Origin: Paenibacillus radicibacter
GTDB taxonomy: Bacteria; Bacillota; Bacilli; Paenibacillales; NBRC-103111
Length of the DNA stretch: 64,000 nt
Direction of reading: 5' to 3'
Assembly: GCF_024721995.1 (NCBI RefSeq)
Contig: NZ_JANQBC010000005.1
Coordinates: forward strand, 186,001 to 250,000
In this document: positions 43,088 through 52,398 of the stretch, piece after piece
Position numbering within the stretch: the first letter of the stretch is position 1
Layout of the letters: each line of letters starts with the position of its first letter
Notes under the pieces: model-generated
Seen by the model: the letters and a program-made list of their open reading frames with translations, nothing else
Databases searched by the model: none
What the model was told of the DNA's origin: nothing
Program-made: the position numbers and the translations under genes

Positions 43088-44761
43088 TTGATTCGTATTA
43101 GGAAGACCGTATCGCTATCTGTGTCCGTCCTGATGACTTCAGCTCTTGTTCTATCTGCATGCGGTAATGGAGATAAAGGAGCAGCCGCTTCCCCTGCTGC
43201 AACGCCGAAACCAAGTGAAGCAGCGAAAGGTACAGCTGCACCTTCGGATGGCAAGTTCGTATTAGGTCAGAAACCGCTTGAGCTATCCTTCTATGGCAAT
43301 TACGATTGGTACAACATGCCGGTTTGGGGAGCAGATGCTGCGACAAAATGGATTCAAGATAACTTGAAAGTAACCGTTAAGCCTATCCCGAATGGCGGTA
43401 AAGCTGCACAGAAATTAAGCACGATGATTGCTTCCAAAGAACTTCCAGATGTGATCTGGGGAGATCGTGGTCCAGATGTAGAGAAATTACGTGAAGCTGG
43501 CATGCTCGTCCCTCTAGACCCTTACTTAGATAAATATCCGAATTTGAAAAAATGGGCTGGCGATGCAACACTTAACATGCTCCGTTCCCCAGATGGCAAG
43601 TTGTATCAATTCCCGAACTGGTATACACAGCGTCCGAACGGTAACGCAGGTTATATGATTAATAAGAAGATTTATGATGAACTTGGTTCACCTAAGCTTG
43701 AAACATTAGATGAGTTCCACAACTACTTAAAGTTAGTTAAATCGAAGTATCCAGATGTGACACCATTTGAGCCGGGTATCCAAGGTCAAGGTATTGACAT
43801 TCTGTATTCCGCATTCGCAAATGACAACCCAGTCACACACATTCCGAATCGTGCGAAACCAAATGGTGATAAGTTAGGTTCAATTATTGCTGATCCTGTA
43901 TTCCGTGAATCCTTACAGTTCGCAAATAAGTTGTACCGTGAGAAATTAATGACACAAGATGCACTTACACAAACACAGGACCAAGTAAAAGAAAAGATTA
44001 ATAACGGTAAAGTTGCAATCTATGCTTCCTCCACAGGAACAGAGATGGGTAGCGCTGGAACGCAAGCACTCAAAGCGAAAGATCCAAGCCACCCAGGTTA
44101 TACATTCATCTGGCCAGTTCGTAAAGACGGCGTAGATAAGGATAAAGTATGGCCAGGTCATTACAATACGCTTGGTTGGAACGTTGCCGTGATTACGAAG
44201 ACAGCGAAAGACCCTGAAGCAATCTTTGCTTTCTGGGATTGGATGACAGGTGATGAAGGATCTCGTACATTGTTCTGGGGACCTGAGGGTATGTACTGGA
44301 AAGGTACAGATGCAGATGGTTCACCGAAGTTTACGGACTTATACTTTAGCGATCAAAAAGGTCTAGCGAAGTTGATGAACGATCTTATTAACTTGCAATG
44401 GACAGGTAATACGACTTACATCGATACTGCAAAATCGAAGGTAGAAGCAGCATTACCGGAAGACAAGAAGAACTACGAGACAAAGTGGCAGTCTGAAGTA
44501 ACATGGAAGACGTCTTATAACTGGACGCAATTCGTAAATATGTCACCGCTTCCAAATACACCTGAAGGTATTGCGAACCAAAGCGTGAAAGACATCTTCT
44601 TAACAGCAAGAGCGAAAGCAATCCAAGCTGGAAATGAAGCAGATGTCATCACGATTATGGATAAAGCAGAGAAAGATGCGCAAGCAGCAGGTTATGATAA
44701 GGTATTGCAATATCAAACAACCAAGTGGAAAGAAAATAAGCAGAAGCTTGGTGTAAAATAA
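43088..44761 (+). CDS. Sugar-binding lipoprotein, LplA-type
   Basis: A 557-residue extracellular solute-binding lipoprotein: lipobox LSAC (Cys25), low-complexity Ala/Pro/Lys linker, then the binding domain (LELSFYGNYDWYNMPVWGADAATKWIQDNLKVTV...). Size matches the 500-560 residue LplA/YtcQ group that binds oligosaccharides, often plant-wall derived. TTG at 43088 follows AAGGGG by 8 bp; the ATG at 43061 lacks a ribosome site. Confidence 0.9.
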   Translation: MIRIRKTVSLSVSVLMTSALVLSACGNGDKGAAASPAATPKPSEAAKGTAAPSDGKFVLGQKPLELSFYGNYDWYNMPVWGADAATKWIQDNLKVTVKPIPNGGKAAQKLSTMIASKELPDVIWGDRGPDVEKLREAGMLVPLDPYLDKYPNLKKWAGDATLNMLRSPDGKLYQFPNWYTQRPNGNAGYMINKKIYDELGSPKLETLDEFHNYLKLVKSKYPDVTPFEPGIQGQGIDILYSAFANDNPVTHIPNRAKPNGDKLGSIIADPVFRESLQFANKLYREKLMTQDALTQTQDQVKEKINNGKVAIYASSTGTEMGSAGTQALKAKDPSHPGYTFIWPVRKDGVDKDKVWPGHYNTLGWNVAVITKTAKDPEAIFAFWDWMTGDEGSRTLFWGPEGMYWKGTDADGSPKFTDLYFSDQKGLAKLMNDLINLQWTGNTTYIDTAKSKVEAALPEDKKNYETKWQSEVTWKTSYNWTQFVNMSPLPNTPEGIANQSVKDIFLTARAKAIQAGNEADVITIMDKAEKDAQAAGYDKVLQYQTTKWKENKQKLGVK

Positions 44762-44779
44762 TAGCTTGATTTTCCAGCA

Positions 44780-44816
44780 GGCAGGGTATACGTTACTTGT
44801 ATATCCTGTCTTTTTA
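44780..44816 (+). terminator. Terminator between binding protein and YesN genes
   Basis: GGCAGGGTATAC / GTATATCCTGTC with G-T pairs, then TTTTT. It may lower expression of the downstream regulators relative to the transporter. Confidence 0.75.
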
Positions 44817-44847
44817 TTGAAAAATTAGAAGGTTAGAGGTGATGAGT

Positions 44848-46425
44848 ATGTACAAGGTTCTTCTTGCCGATGATGAGCTGCTTGATCTCGAGGGTCTTCA
44901 TCGATTTATCCCATGGCATGATCTAGGGATGCAGGTGGAGAGGGCAGTCACCAGTGGATTTGCAGCGATTGATGCGTTAAATGAAGTGGAAATCGATATT
45001 CTGGTCACCGATATTCGTATGCCGAATATGTCGGGTTTGGAACTCGCTCGTAAAGCGCTATTGTGCAGAGAAAATTTGCGTATTATTTTCATCAGCGGCC
45101 ATCAAGATTTTGACTATGTGAAACAAGCTTTGTCATTGAATGCGGTTAGTTATGTGCTTAAGCCGATGGATGATCAAGAGATGATCGGATCTCTAATGAA
45201 AATTAAGCAAGAACTTGACTTAGAGAAGAAGAGAAAGCAGGCGGAAATTGCTTTTCATCAAATGAAATCAGTTGTGAAGAATGAATACTTATTGCAGCTA
45301 TTAGAAGGTTCCATAGAGCAGCATGTTCAATCCGTGTTACGAGATGAGGATGGAAATGAGAATATTCAATTACCTGTGCGGGTTGCTGTCTTAGAGCTTG
45401 ATGATTTGGCATGGAAACTTAATCCGTATTCGGAAAAGCAGAAACAAGAATTACTTGCAGATTTTATTCAAACGGTAGTTGAATTATGTGATCAACATCA
45501 GATTCGTTATTTTTGCAAAATGAGCAAGAATCGCCTTGCCCTGCTTCTTGAACAGCGTCATGAATATGGCAAAGTGCTTAGTGCGTTCATTCAGCATACA
45601 GCTGTGCATTTTCCTTTTTCCATCACAATTGGAGTAGGAAGTGTCTGTGAGTCTATGAGTATGTTGCCGGACTCTTATCAGAAGGCGATACAAGCAGTAG
45701 GCTATAAGATGTTTGAGGGTAAAGGCAGATGGATTGACTACGTTCATATTCAGCCTACGAAATTAGAAGATATGCGGAATTTAGAGGATCGTTTAGGGGA
45801 CTTGTTTAATGCGATGAGCGACTATGAGCTTGTCCGTATTTATGATGAATTGGAGCGTTTGTTTAAGCTGGCAAGTACGCTTCGCTCACGATTTACAGTT
45901 CATAATTTTGCGACGTATATCATGTTGAAATTAGATCAGTACTTACATACGCTTGGTGAAGATTTATTCAAACTGCTTGACATTGAATTGAATAATTTGG
46001 AGATTTTACTGCAGTTCGAGACGATCAACGACATCCGTTCTTGGATGAATCGTCAAATTTTCGTGATTTCTGAGCGGCTGCATGAACGCAAACAGAAGAA
46101 GAATTGGAAGCTGATTCGTGACATTAATGAATATGTGCGGGAACATTTACATGAGACGATTACACTACGCGATGTGGCGAATCGGTTTTCTTTTTCACCC
46201 AATTATCTAGGGTCAATCTTTAAAGAAGGAACGAATAAGAATTTCAGTGAGTATTTGAATGAAATGCGAATGGAGCGGGCTTGTGAACTACTTGGCGATC
46301 CTTCATTAAAAATATATGAGGTAGCAAGTCAAGTCGGATATCGTTACTTGCCTTACTTTAACAAACAGTTCAAGGAGACATTTGCCCGTACACCGAATGA
46401 ATACCGTCGATTGATCTCTATCTAA
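44848..46425 (+). CDS. YesN-type response regulator
   Basis: A 525-residue AraC-type response regulator: receiver domain 1-120 with phosphoacceptor D55 (DILVTDIRMPN), a long middle region (about 135-400), and a C-terminal pair of helix-turn-helix motifs (about 425-520: ITLRDVANRFSFSPNYLGSIFKEGTNKNFSEYLNEMRMERA). It likely activates the adjacent importer in answer to its sugar. ATG at 44848 is favoured by GAGGTG 6 bp ahead. The kinase gene follows. Confidence 0.93.
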   Translation: MYKVLLADDELLDLEGLHRFIPWHDLGMQVERAVTSGFAAIDALNEVEIDILVTDIRMPNMSGLELARKALLCRENLRIIFISGHQDFDYVKQALSLNAVSYVLKPMDDQEMIGSLMKIKQELDLEKKRKQAEIAFHQMKSVVKNEYLLQLLEGSIEQHVQSVLRDEDGNENIQLPVRVAVLELDDLAWKLNPYSEKQKQELLADFIQTVVELCDQHQIRYFCKMSKNRLALLLEQRHEYGKVLSAFIQHTAVHFPFSITIGVGSVCESMSMLPDSYQKAIQAVGYKMFEGKGRWIDYVHIQPTKLEDMRNLEDRLGDLFNAMSDYELVRIYDELERLFKLASTLRSRFTVHNFATYIMLKLDQYLHTLGEDLFKLLDIELNNLEILLQFETINDIRSWMNRQIFVISERLHERKQKKNWKLIRDINEYVREHLHETITLRDVANRFSFSPNYLGSIFKEGTNKNFSEYLNEMRMERACELLGDPSLKIYEVASQVGYRYLPYFNKQFKETFARTPNEYRRLISI

Positions 46426-46446
46426 TGAATATGCGAGGTTCTGTTT

Positions 46447-48201
46447 ATGGAAATGGAAAAGAGTAAAAAGTTCCTCCCGTTCGGCTACAAATTAATGCTA
46501 TCTTACTGTTTGATGATGATCATTCCATTACTACTTGTAGGTTCGTTTGCCAGTTCAACGTTCGTTAATTCTGTACAGGAGCATACTCGAACGAACATTC
46601 AAGCGACCTTAACGCAAGTAAAAGATAATATGGTGTATAAGATCGACGATGCGAAGCGTGTTACAGACATTCTTTATCAAGATACTGCGGTATTTCAACA
46701 CTTGAAACATTACGAAGAAGGTTGGACAAGTTATGAGGCAACAACGAAGTACTTGATTCCCCGTTTTCAGCAAATGGTGGAATCGATGAACGAAGCCTCT
46801 TATTTATCGATTTACTTACACAATGATACATTACCGGAAATATACTATACACATGAAAATGCAAGCCCACTTGCTTCCAATGGGCAAATGTTCGATATGT
46901 ATCATATGAAGCGGATTGTTAATAAGTCTTGGTATCGCGATTTTCCTGAGGAAAAGTATGGAGCGACGATGCAATGGAAACAGGTTGAGGATGATGGGAA
47001 ATACGGACAGATCTCGCTATTGCGACGTATTGTGGATACGAGTGATTTCTTTCAGATGAGGGAACTTGGATTTGTCCGTATTACGCTTTCGATGGATTAT
47101 TTATTTAAGAGTGTCGATCATCGCAAGTTTGGTGAGAAGAGTGCAATCTTTATCGTAGATGAAGAGGATCGAATTGTCTATTTATCAGGTGACCGGACAC
47201 GCCGCATTGGTGATAAGTGGACAAATAGTGATGATGATAAGAATCAGCTCACCATTCAAGAGTCCATTCCAAGTGTGAAGTGGAAGCTGATTACACTAGT
47301 TTCAACAGAAATTATGGAACAAGAATTGAATAAAGTGCGTGAGCTTACCTTTTTAATCTGTTTGATTTGTTTAATTGCATTCTTCTTTATTGGGATGTCC
47401 TTTACGCAATATTTTTCCAAAAGGGTACGGAAGATCGTTGCGGTTCTAAATGCTTTTCGTGAAGGTGATTTTCATAAGCGGATGCGTTACAAGGGCAATG
47501 ATGAGTTCGCGCAGATCACATCAGCTTTAAATGATATGGGACACAATACGGAAGAATTAATTCGAGTCGTATATTTAACGGATATTCAGAAGAAAGAAGC
47601 TGAACTTGAAGCGCTTCAGGCGCAGATCAATCCTCATTTTCTATACAATACACTTTCTTCAATTAGTCAGTTGTCTAAGTTTGGGGAAGCAGAGAAGCTG
47701 CAACGCATGGTGAAAGACTTGGCAACATTCTATCGCCTGACGCTTAATGAAGGGCGATTGATCATTCCGATTGCGAAGGAATTGGAGCAGGTACAAGCAT
47801 ACTTAAATATCAAAAAGACGAAACATGGCGATCGTATGGAAGTGTTGATAGATGTGAAACCGGATGTCTATCAATTCGATACGGTGAAGCTGATCTTGCA
47901 ACCTTTTATCGAAAATATTCTAGAACATGCTTGGTTCGGTGACCATATACATATTCGCATTGCAGGTGAGCTGGACAATGGGGTAATTGAGTTTCGAATC
48001 ATCGATAACGGAGTTGGGATTCACCCAGACTTGATTCAGCAAATATTACATCCAGAACATCATGTGCATGTGGGGTACGGAATTCGGAATGTGGATCAGC
48101 GTATTAAATTGCATGCGGGCAAAGATTATGGGGTATCGATATATAGTAAGCTTGGGATGGGAACGACAGTTGTGATTCGAATTCCTGCTCGGCGAATGTG
48201 A
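46447..48201 (+). CDS. YesM-type sensor histidine kinase
   Basis: A 584-residue membrane kinase: helix near 15-37, extracellular sensor (about 38-295), second helix near 300-320 (LICLICLIAFFFIGMSF), HAMP, His-kinase motif INPHFLYNTLSSIS and an ATPase domain ending DNGVGIHPDL and GIGYGIRNV-like GYGIRNVDQRI. It should phosphorylate the YesN-type regulator upstream of it. Confidence 0.93.
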   Translation: MEMEKSKKFLPFGYKLMLSYCLMMIIPLLLVGSFASSTFVNSVQEHTRTNIQATLTQVKDNMVYKIDDAKRVTDILYQDTAVFQHLKHYEEGWTSYEATTKYLIPRFQQMVESMNEASYLSIYLHNDTLPEIYYTHENASPLASNGQMFDMYHMKRIVNKSWYRDFPEEKYGATMQWKQVEDDGKYGQISLLRRIVDTSDFFQMRELGFVRITLSMDYLFKSVDHRKFGEKSAIFIVDEEDRIVYLSGDRTRRIGDKWTNSDDDKNQLTIQESIPSVKWKLITLVSTEIMEQELNKVRELTFLICLICLIAFFFIGMSFTQYFSKRVRKIVAVLNAFREGDFHKRMRYKGNDEFAQITSALNDMGHNTEELIRVVYLTDIQKKEAELEALQAQINPHFLYNTLSSISQLSKFGEAEKLQRMVKDLATFYRLTLNEGRLIIPIAKELEQVQAYLNIKKTKHGDRMEVLIDVKPDVYQFDTVKLILQPFIENILEHAWFGDHIHIRIAGELDNGVIEFRIIDNGVGIHPDLIQQILHPEHHVHVGYGIRNVDQRIKLHAGKDYGVSIYSKLGMGTTVVIRIPARRM

Positions 48202-48296
48202 AGATGCATGGGAATGATATGTTTTGCTGACTATCCCTTTTTGAGTTATGATGTAGCATGAAAAGGTTTAAACATCATGGGGGATGAGGAGTAAGC

Positions 48297-48977
48297 ATGC
48301 GATTTAAAGATGTTTTTTCAATTATTGGACCTTCGATGGTAGGTCCATCTAGTTCTCATACAGCAGGCGCAGCGCGTTTAGGACGAGCGGCAAGACAACT
48401 GCTTGGGGAACAACCAAAGCGTGTGGATATCACTTTCTATGGATCTTTTGCCGAAACGTATAAGGGACATTGTACAGATTTAGCAATCGTCGGGGGTATA
48501 CTGGATTATGAGACAGATAATCCGCGGATGGTCACATCACTTGAAGATGCCGAGAAGTTAGGGATTCAGGTCGATTTTCGTATGGGACATGGTCACTTTG
48601 GACATCCGAATACAGCGGCGATTACTTTATATAGCGATACAGATGTAACGACAATGAAAGGCGCATCTATTGGAGGCGGGAACATTGAAGTTACGAATGT
48701 GAATGGATTTGAAGTGAGGTTTACAGGGATTTACCCAACGATTGTGATCTTGCATCAAGATTATCCGGGTATGCTCGCGAACTTCACATCGATGCTGCAG
48801 CGTGCAGGGGTCAACATTGGACATCTTGCACTAGATCGTAAGGGGAGAAGTGCGGATGCCCTTACGGTCATTGAGGTGGATAACCAGATGCCAGAGGAGC
48901 TATTACAAGAGATTGCTCAATTGGAACGTGTCAAAAAAATACATCTAGTCGATTTAAACAAACGAGGTGCCCAATGA
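48297..48977 (+). CDS. sdaAB: L-serine dehydratase beta subunit (copy 2)
   Basis: A 226-residue paralogue of the product of 25770-26444 with the same FKDVFSIIGPSMVGPSSSHTAGAARLGRAARQLLG start and C-terminal ACT domain (LHQDYPGMLANFTSMLQRAGVNIGHLALDRKGRSADALTVIEVD). Its promoter region shows no riboswitch. The stop overlaps the alpha gene by 4 bp. Confidence 0.95.
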   Translation: MRFKDVFSIIGPSMVGPSSSHTAGAARLGRAARQLLGEQPKRVDITFYGSFAETYKGHCTDLAIVGGILDYETDNPRMVTSLEDAEKLGIQVDFRMGHGHFGHPNTAAITLYSDTDVTTMKGASIGGGNIEVTNVNGFEVRFTGIYPTIVILHQDYPGMLANFTSMLQRAGVNIGHLALDRKGRSADALTVIEVDNQMPEELLQEIAQLERVKKIHLVDLNKRGAQ

Positions 48978-49849
48978 AATTTAGAACGTTAGATGAATTG
49001 CTTCAGTTATGTGAAGCAGAGAATAAATCGATCTCTGAAGTGATGATTGAAAATCAAGCTGAGGAATCAGGACGCCTGGCGATTGATGAATTCGCACAGA
49101 TGAAGCAGTACTACGAAGTGATGAAGGAGGCTGTACATAAGGGCCTAACAGAGAATACGCAATCTCGAAGCGGTCTGACTGGTCTTGATGCACAGCGAGT
49201 CATGAAAGTAGTGGAAGAGGGAACTCCTGCACTTGGTGGGGAAGCGGGTCGTGCTATGGCATATGCGCTTGCTGTCTCCGAAGTAAACGCGTCAATGGGA
49301 CGGATTATTGCAACACCAACTGCAGGTTCATGTGGTATTATTCCAGGCGTATTTATCAGCTCACAGGAGCGATTCGGCTGGAGCGATGATGCACTTGTGA
49401 AAGGGCTGTTCTGTGCAGGAGCGATTGGTTATGTGATCGCGAACAACTCCTTCGTATCTGGTGCAGAAGGCGGTTGCCAGGCAGAAGTTGGTTCGGCGAT
49501 CGGTATGGCAGCAGGTGCTCTTGTTGAGCTGCATGGCGGTACACCTAGACAAGCTGTTCATGCAGTAGGTTTAGCACTTAAGAACACACTTGGACTGATC
49601 TGCGATCCAGTAGGAGGACTAGTCGAAATCCCTTGCATCGTACGTAACGGATTCGGTGCTGTTACGGCACTCGCAGCAGCCGATATGGCACTTGCAGGTG
49701 TTCGCAGCGTGATTCCATCTGATGAAGTGATTCAAGTGATGTACGAAGTTGGCACTTCAATGCCGGAGAAGCACCGCGAGACAGCTAAAGGTGGACTTGC
49801 AATGACACCGACAGGTAAGAAGATTATGGATGAGTTAAGCAAGCGATAG
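48974..49849 (+). CDS. sdaAA: L-serine dehydratase alpha subunit (copy 2)
   Basis: A 291-residue paralogue of 26452-27339 with the same iron-sulfur cysteines (GSCGIIPG, GGCQAE, EIPC). Its setting, next to C4-dicarboxylate sensing genes, differs from the glycine-linked copy, so it may serve dietary serine use instead. Confidence 0.95.
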   Translation: MKFRTLDELLQLCEAENKSISEVMIENQAEESGRLAIDEFAQMKQYYEVMKEAVHKGLTENTQSRSGLTGLDAQRVMKVVEEGTPALGGEAGRAMAYALAVSEVNASMGRIIATPTAGSCGIIPGVFISSQERFGWSDDALVKGLFCAGAIGYVIANNSFVSGAEGGCQAEVGSAIGMAAGALVELHGGTPRQAVHAVGLALKNTLGLICDPVGGLVEIPCIVRNGFGAVTALAAADMALAGVRSVIPSDEVIQVMYEVGTSMPEKHRETAKGGLAMTPTGKKIMDELSKR

Positions 49850-49858
49850 ACATAAGGA

Positions 49859-49893
49859 ATCCCTCACTCTGTAGTAGGAGTGGGGGATTTTTC
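49859..49893 (+). terminator. Terminator of the second sdaAB-sdaAA operon
   Basis: ATCCCTCACTC / GAGTGGGGGAT stem followed by TTTTT. Confidence 0.8.
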
Positions 49894-49946
49894 GTGTTGT
49901 TCACAAATTAGAAACTGGTTAAATAACCAGCATTTTATCCACGACT

Positions 49947-49989
49947 AAAAAAAGACCAAAACTACCCATTTAGGTGGTTTTGGTCTTTT
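49947..49989 (-). terminator. Terminator of the dctS-dctR operon
   Basis: AAAAGACCAAAACTACC pairs with GGTGGTTTTGGTCTTTT around an ATTTA-type loop. On the minus strand it ends in a T run. The dctR stop codon lies within the stem. Confidence 0.85.
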
Positions 49990-50734
49990 GCTCATGACGT
50001 AGGACGTATCGATTCACAGGGCGTCCAATTCCGCCGTAGTTAACTTCTAAGTAGACAACGTTTATTTTTTCGAGATATTCAAGGTATCTTCGAGCTGTGA
50101 CGCGAGCAATACCAACACTTTCAGCTACTTGTTCAGCAGACATTGCTCCGCCATGTCCACTCATGACATTCAGCACTTGTTTTAACGTATTCGGATTCAA
50201 GCCCTTAGGTAAGTCCGCATTCATATGCAGTGGGGTAGAAGAGTCAGCTTCTGGATCGATTTCTTTTAAGCCATCACTACTAAGCAGAATTTCATCGACT
50301 TCTTCTTGCGTTATAAGCTTTCCTTGTTCGAGTAAAAGCTGCCTAGCTTTATATCGCTCTAAGGTTTGTATGACCCGCTCCAACTTGAATGGCTTAATGA
50401 TATAGTCAATTGCACCATAACGAATCATCGTGCGAAGTGTCTCCGTGTCTTTCGCTGCTGTCACCACAATGACATCCACAGGCAGAGAGAGGGAGCGGAT
50501 CTGCTGCAATGTGCTGATTCCATCTAACGAGGGCATGAATACATCTAGAAACACAATATCAGGTTGATCTTCCTCAATCATTCGTAATCCATCCACGCCA
50601 TTTCCAGCTTTACCAATCACCTCAAAGCCATCGACCTGCTCGATAAACATGCGGTTGACCTCTTGTACCATTGGATCATCTTCAATGAGCATTACACGCA
50701 CTTTCTTCAGTTTCCTTGCCACTTCGTTATACAT
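49970..50734 (-). CDS. dctR: C4-dicarboxylate response regulator, DctR/CitB type
   Basis: A 254-residue response regulator: receiver domain with D64 (DIVFLDVFMPSLDG), then a linker and a C-terminal helix-turn-helix (GGAMSAEQVAESVGIARVTARRYLEYLEKINVVYLEVNYGGIGRPVNRY) typical of the CitT/DctR/DcuR group. The ATG at 50734 overlaps the end of the kinase gene; a GTG at 50701 with AAGGAAA upstream is an alternative start. Expected target is the transporter gene at 53541. Confidence 0.88.
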   Translation of the reverse strand: MYNEVARKLKKVRVMLIEDDPMVQEVNRMFIEQVDGFEVIGKAGNGVDGLRMIEEDQPDIVFLDVFMPSLDGISTLQQIRSLSLPVDVIVVTAAKDTETLRTMIRYGAIDYIIKPFKLERVIQTLERYKARQLLLEQGKLITQEEVDEILLSSDGLKEIDPEADSSTPLHMNADLPKGLNPNTLKQVLNVMSGHGGAMSAEQVAESVGIARVTARRYLEYLEKINVVYLEVNYGGIGRPVNRYVLRHEQKTKTT

Positions 50735-52325
50735 CCTCTCTCATTGGGAAAATAATTTCCATTGCCGTTCCCAGCCCCTCCGTCGTATCACATCGAAGTT
50801 CGCCATGTCCTTTAAGTAAGATAGCGCTCAATAAGTACAATCCCATTCCGCGATGTTCCCCTTGCTTAGTTGAGAAACCATGCTCAAGAATGTGTTGTTT
50901 CGTTTCCTCGGACATCCCGCAACCGTTATCTTCAACGAGGATAGAGAACCATTCATCATCATGTTCCACACTTATGAATACGGTCTTCTGTTCCACAGGC
51001 GATGTGGCTAGTGCATCGAATGCGTTCTCGATTAAATTACCGATTAAGAGTACGATATCATGCCGGTCTAAGCTGTAAGGGAACCGTTTCAGGATGCTCT
51101 TGGGATCAATGGAAACCTCAATATCAAGCTCTTTACCGCGACTGACTTTTCCAAGCAGTAAACCGGCTACACCGTCATCTTCAAAATGCTCTTGAATAAA
51201 CTTCGTCAGCTCTTCTTGTTGATCAGAAACTTCAAATAAATAATGAAGCGCCTCGTCATGTTTGCCGAGCTGAATCAGACCAGCAACTGTATGCATCTTG
51301 TTCATATGCTCGTGATTTTGTGCGCGCAGCGCGTTCACATATTCCCGAACCCCTGTTAACTCTTCAGCCATTCGAGTTACTTCGGTTCGATCTTGGAATA
51401 TCGCAATAGCTCCCATTGTCACGCCTTGATCAATGATCGGAATGCGATTACTCCAGATGAGCGTACCGCCAATTAATAACTCATGATTTAAGATAGGGAC
51501 CGTAAGTTCAAGCATTTCAGGTAATCGAGTTCCAGGAATTACATCACGTATGTATTGATCAACTACATCTTGTTTCACATCAAATATTTGCTTGGCTCTT
51601 TCATTAAAAATAGTAATTCGCTCATTCTTGTCAATTGCAATAACACCTTCATGCATCGCTTGGAATGCGGCTGTGTGTTCATGATACATGGATGCAATCT
51701 CATGTGGTTCTAGGTTGTACATCTCACGCTTAAGATGACGAGCAAGCATCGCTGAACCGAACATTCCAAATGATAGAGATAGTAGAATTGTTACAATTAT
51801 CGAACGTTTCTGCTCAGGAATCAGCTCGAGGAAGGTTGGCATAAGTCCACCAACAACAACAACGCCTACCTGTTCATGCTTCTGATTCATAATGGGTACG
51901 AAAGCACGTAATCCAACACCTTGTTCGCCGCGAACTTTAGATACATACATATGTTCAGCGAATGCGGCATCTGCATCTTCTCCCTGAAAAGTAGTCCCGA
52001 TCCGATTAGATAGAGGATGAGATAACCGCTTTCGGTTCATATCGAGGACAACGATATAATCGACATTATTAAGAATTTTTATTTTATTTGCGACAGGGGA
52101 GATCGAATCTGCTGCTTGAGGGTCATCAATATGTTCGGCTATGCTTGGTAGATTAGCTACAGTTTCCGCTGTTGTTGTCAGCTTATCGCGCAAGCTATCT
52201 TCCTTTAAGCTCGATACACTCCCTATCATAACAACGCCGCCAATTAAGAGAGAGAACAGCACGAGTCCGAACGCGAGAAGCATGATTTTCCAATAGATGC
52301 GAAGTCGGTTCAAACGCTTGTCCAC
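50727..52325 (-). CDS. dctS: C4-dicarboxylate sensor kinase, DctS/CitA type
   Basis: A 532-residue kinase: helix near 12-33, extracytoplasmic PAS-like sensor (about 35-170) with LNNVDYIVVLDMNRKRLSHPLSNRIGTTFQGEDADAAF, second helix near 175-195, cytoplasmic PAS, His region AQNHEHMNKMHTVAGLI and ATPase with LIGNLIENAFDAL, EDNGCGMSEE and HRGMGLYLL. This is the CitA/DcuS family layout. The start may be GTG 52325 or TTG 52313. Confidence 0.88.
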   Translation of the reverse strand: MDKRLNRLRIYWKIMLLAFGLVLFSLLIGGVVMIGSVSSLKEDSLRDKLTTTAETVANLPSIAEHIDDPQAADSISPVANKIKILNNVDYIVVLDMNRKRLSHPLSNRIGTTFQGEDADAAFAEHMYVSKVRGEQGVGLRAFVPIMNQKHEQVGVVVVGGLMPTFLELIPEQKRSIIVTILLSLSFGMFGSAMLARHLKREMYNLEPHEIASMYHEHTAAFQAMHEGVIAIDKNERITIFNERAKQIFDVKQDVVDQYIRDVIPGTRLPEMLELTVPILNHELLIGGTLIWSNRIPIIDQGVTMGAIAIFQDRTEVTRMAEELTGVREYVNALRAQNHEHMNKMHTVAGLIQLGKHDEALHYLFEVSDQQEELTKFIQEHFEDDGVAGLLLGKVSRGKELDIEVSIDPKSILKRFPYSLDRHDIVLLIGNLIENAFDALATSPVEQKTVFISVEHDDEWFSILVEDNGCGMSEETKQHILEHGFSTKQGEHRGMGLYLLSAILLKGHGELRCDTTEGLGTAMEIIFPMREDV

Positions 52326-52398
52326 CTTCCAATCCGTTTACCTTTCCCTATCATTGTGCAATAATAAGTCTAAATTGGCAACTAGGAGGCATTCGTTT

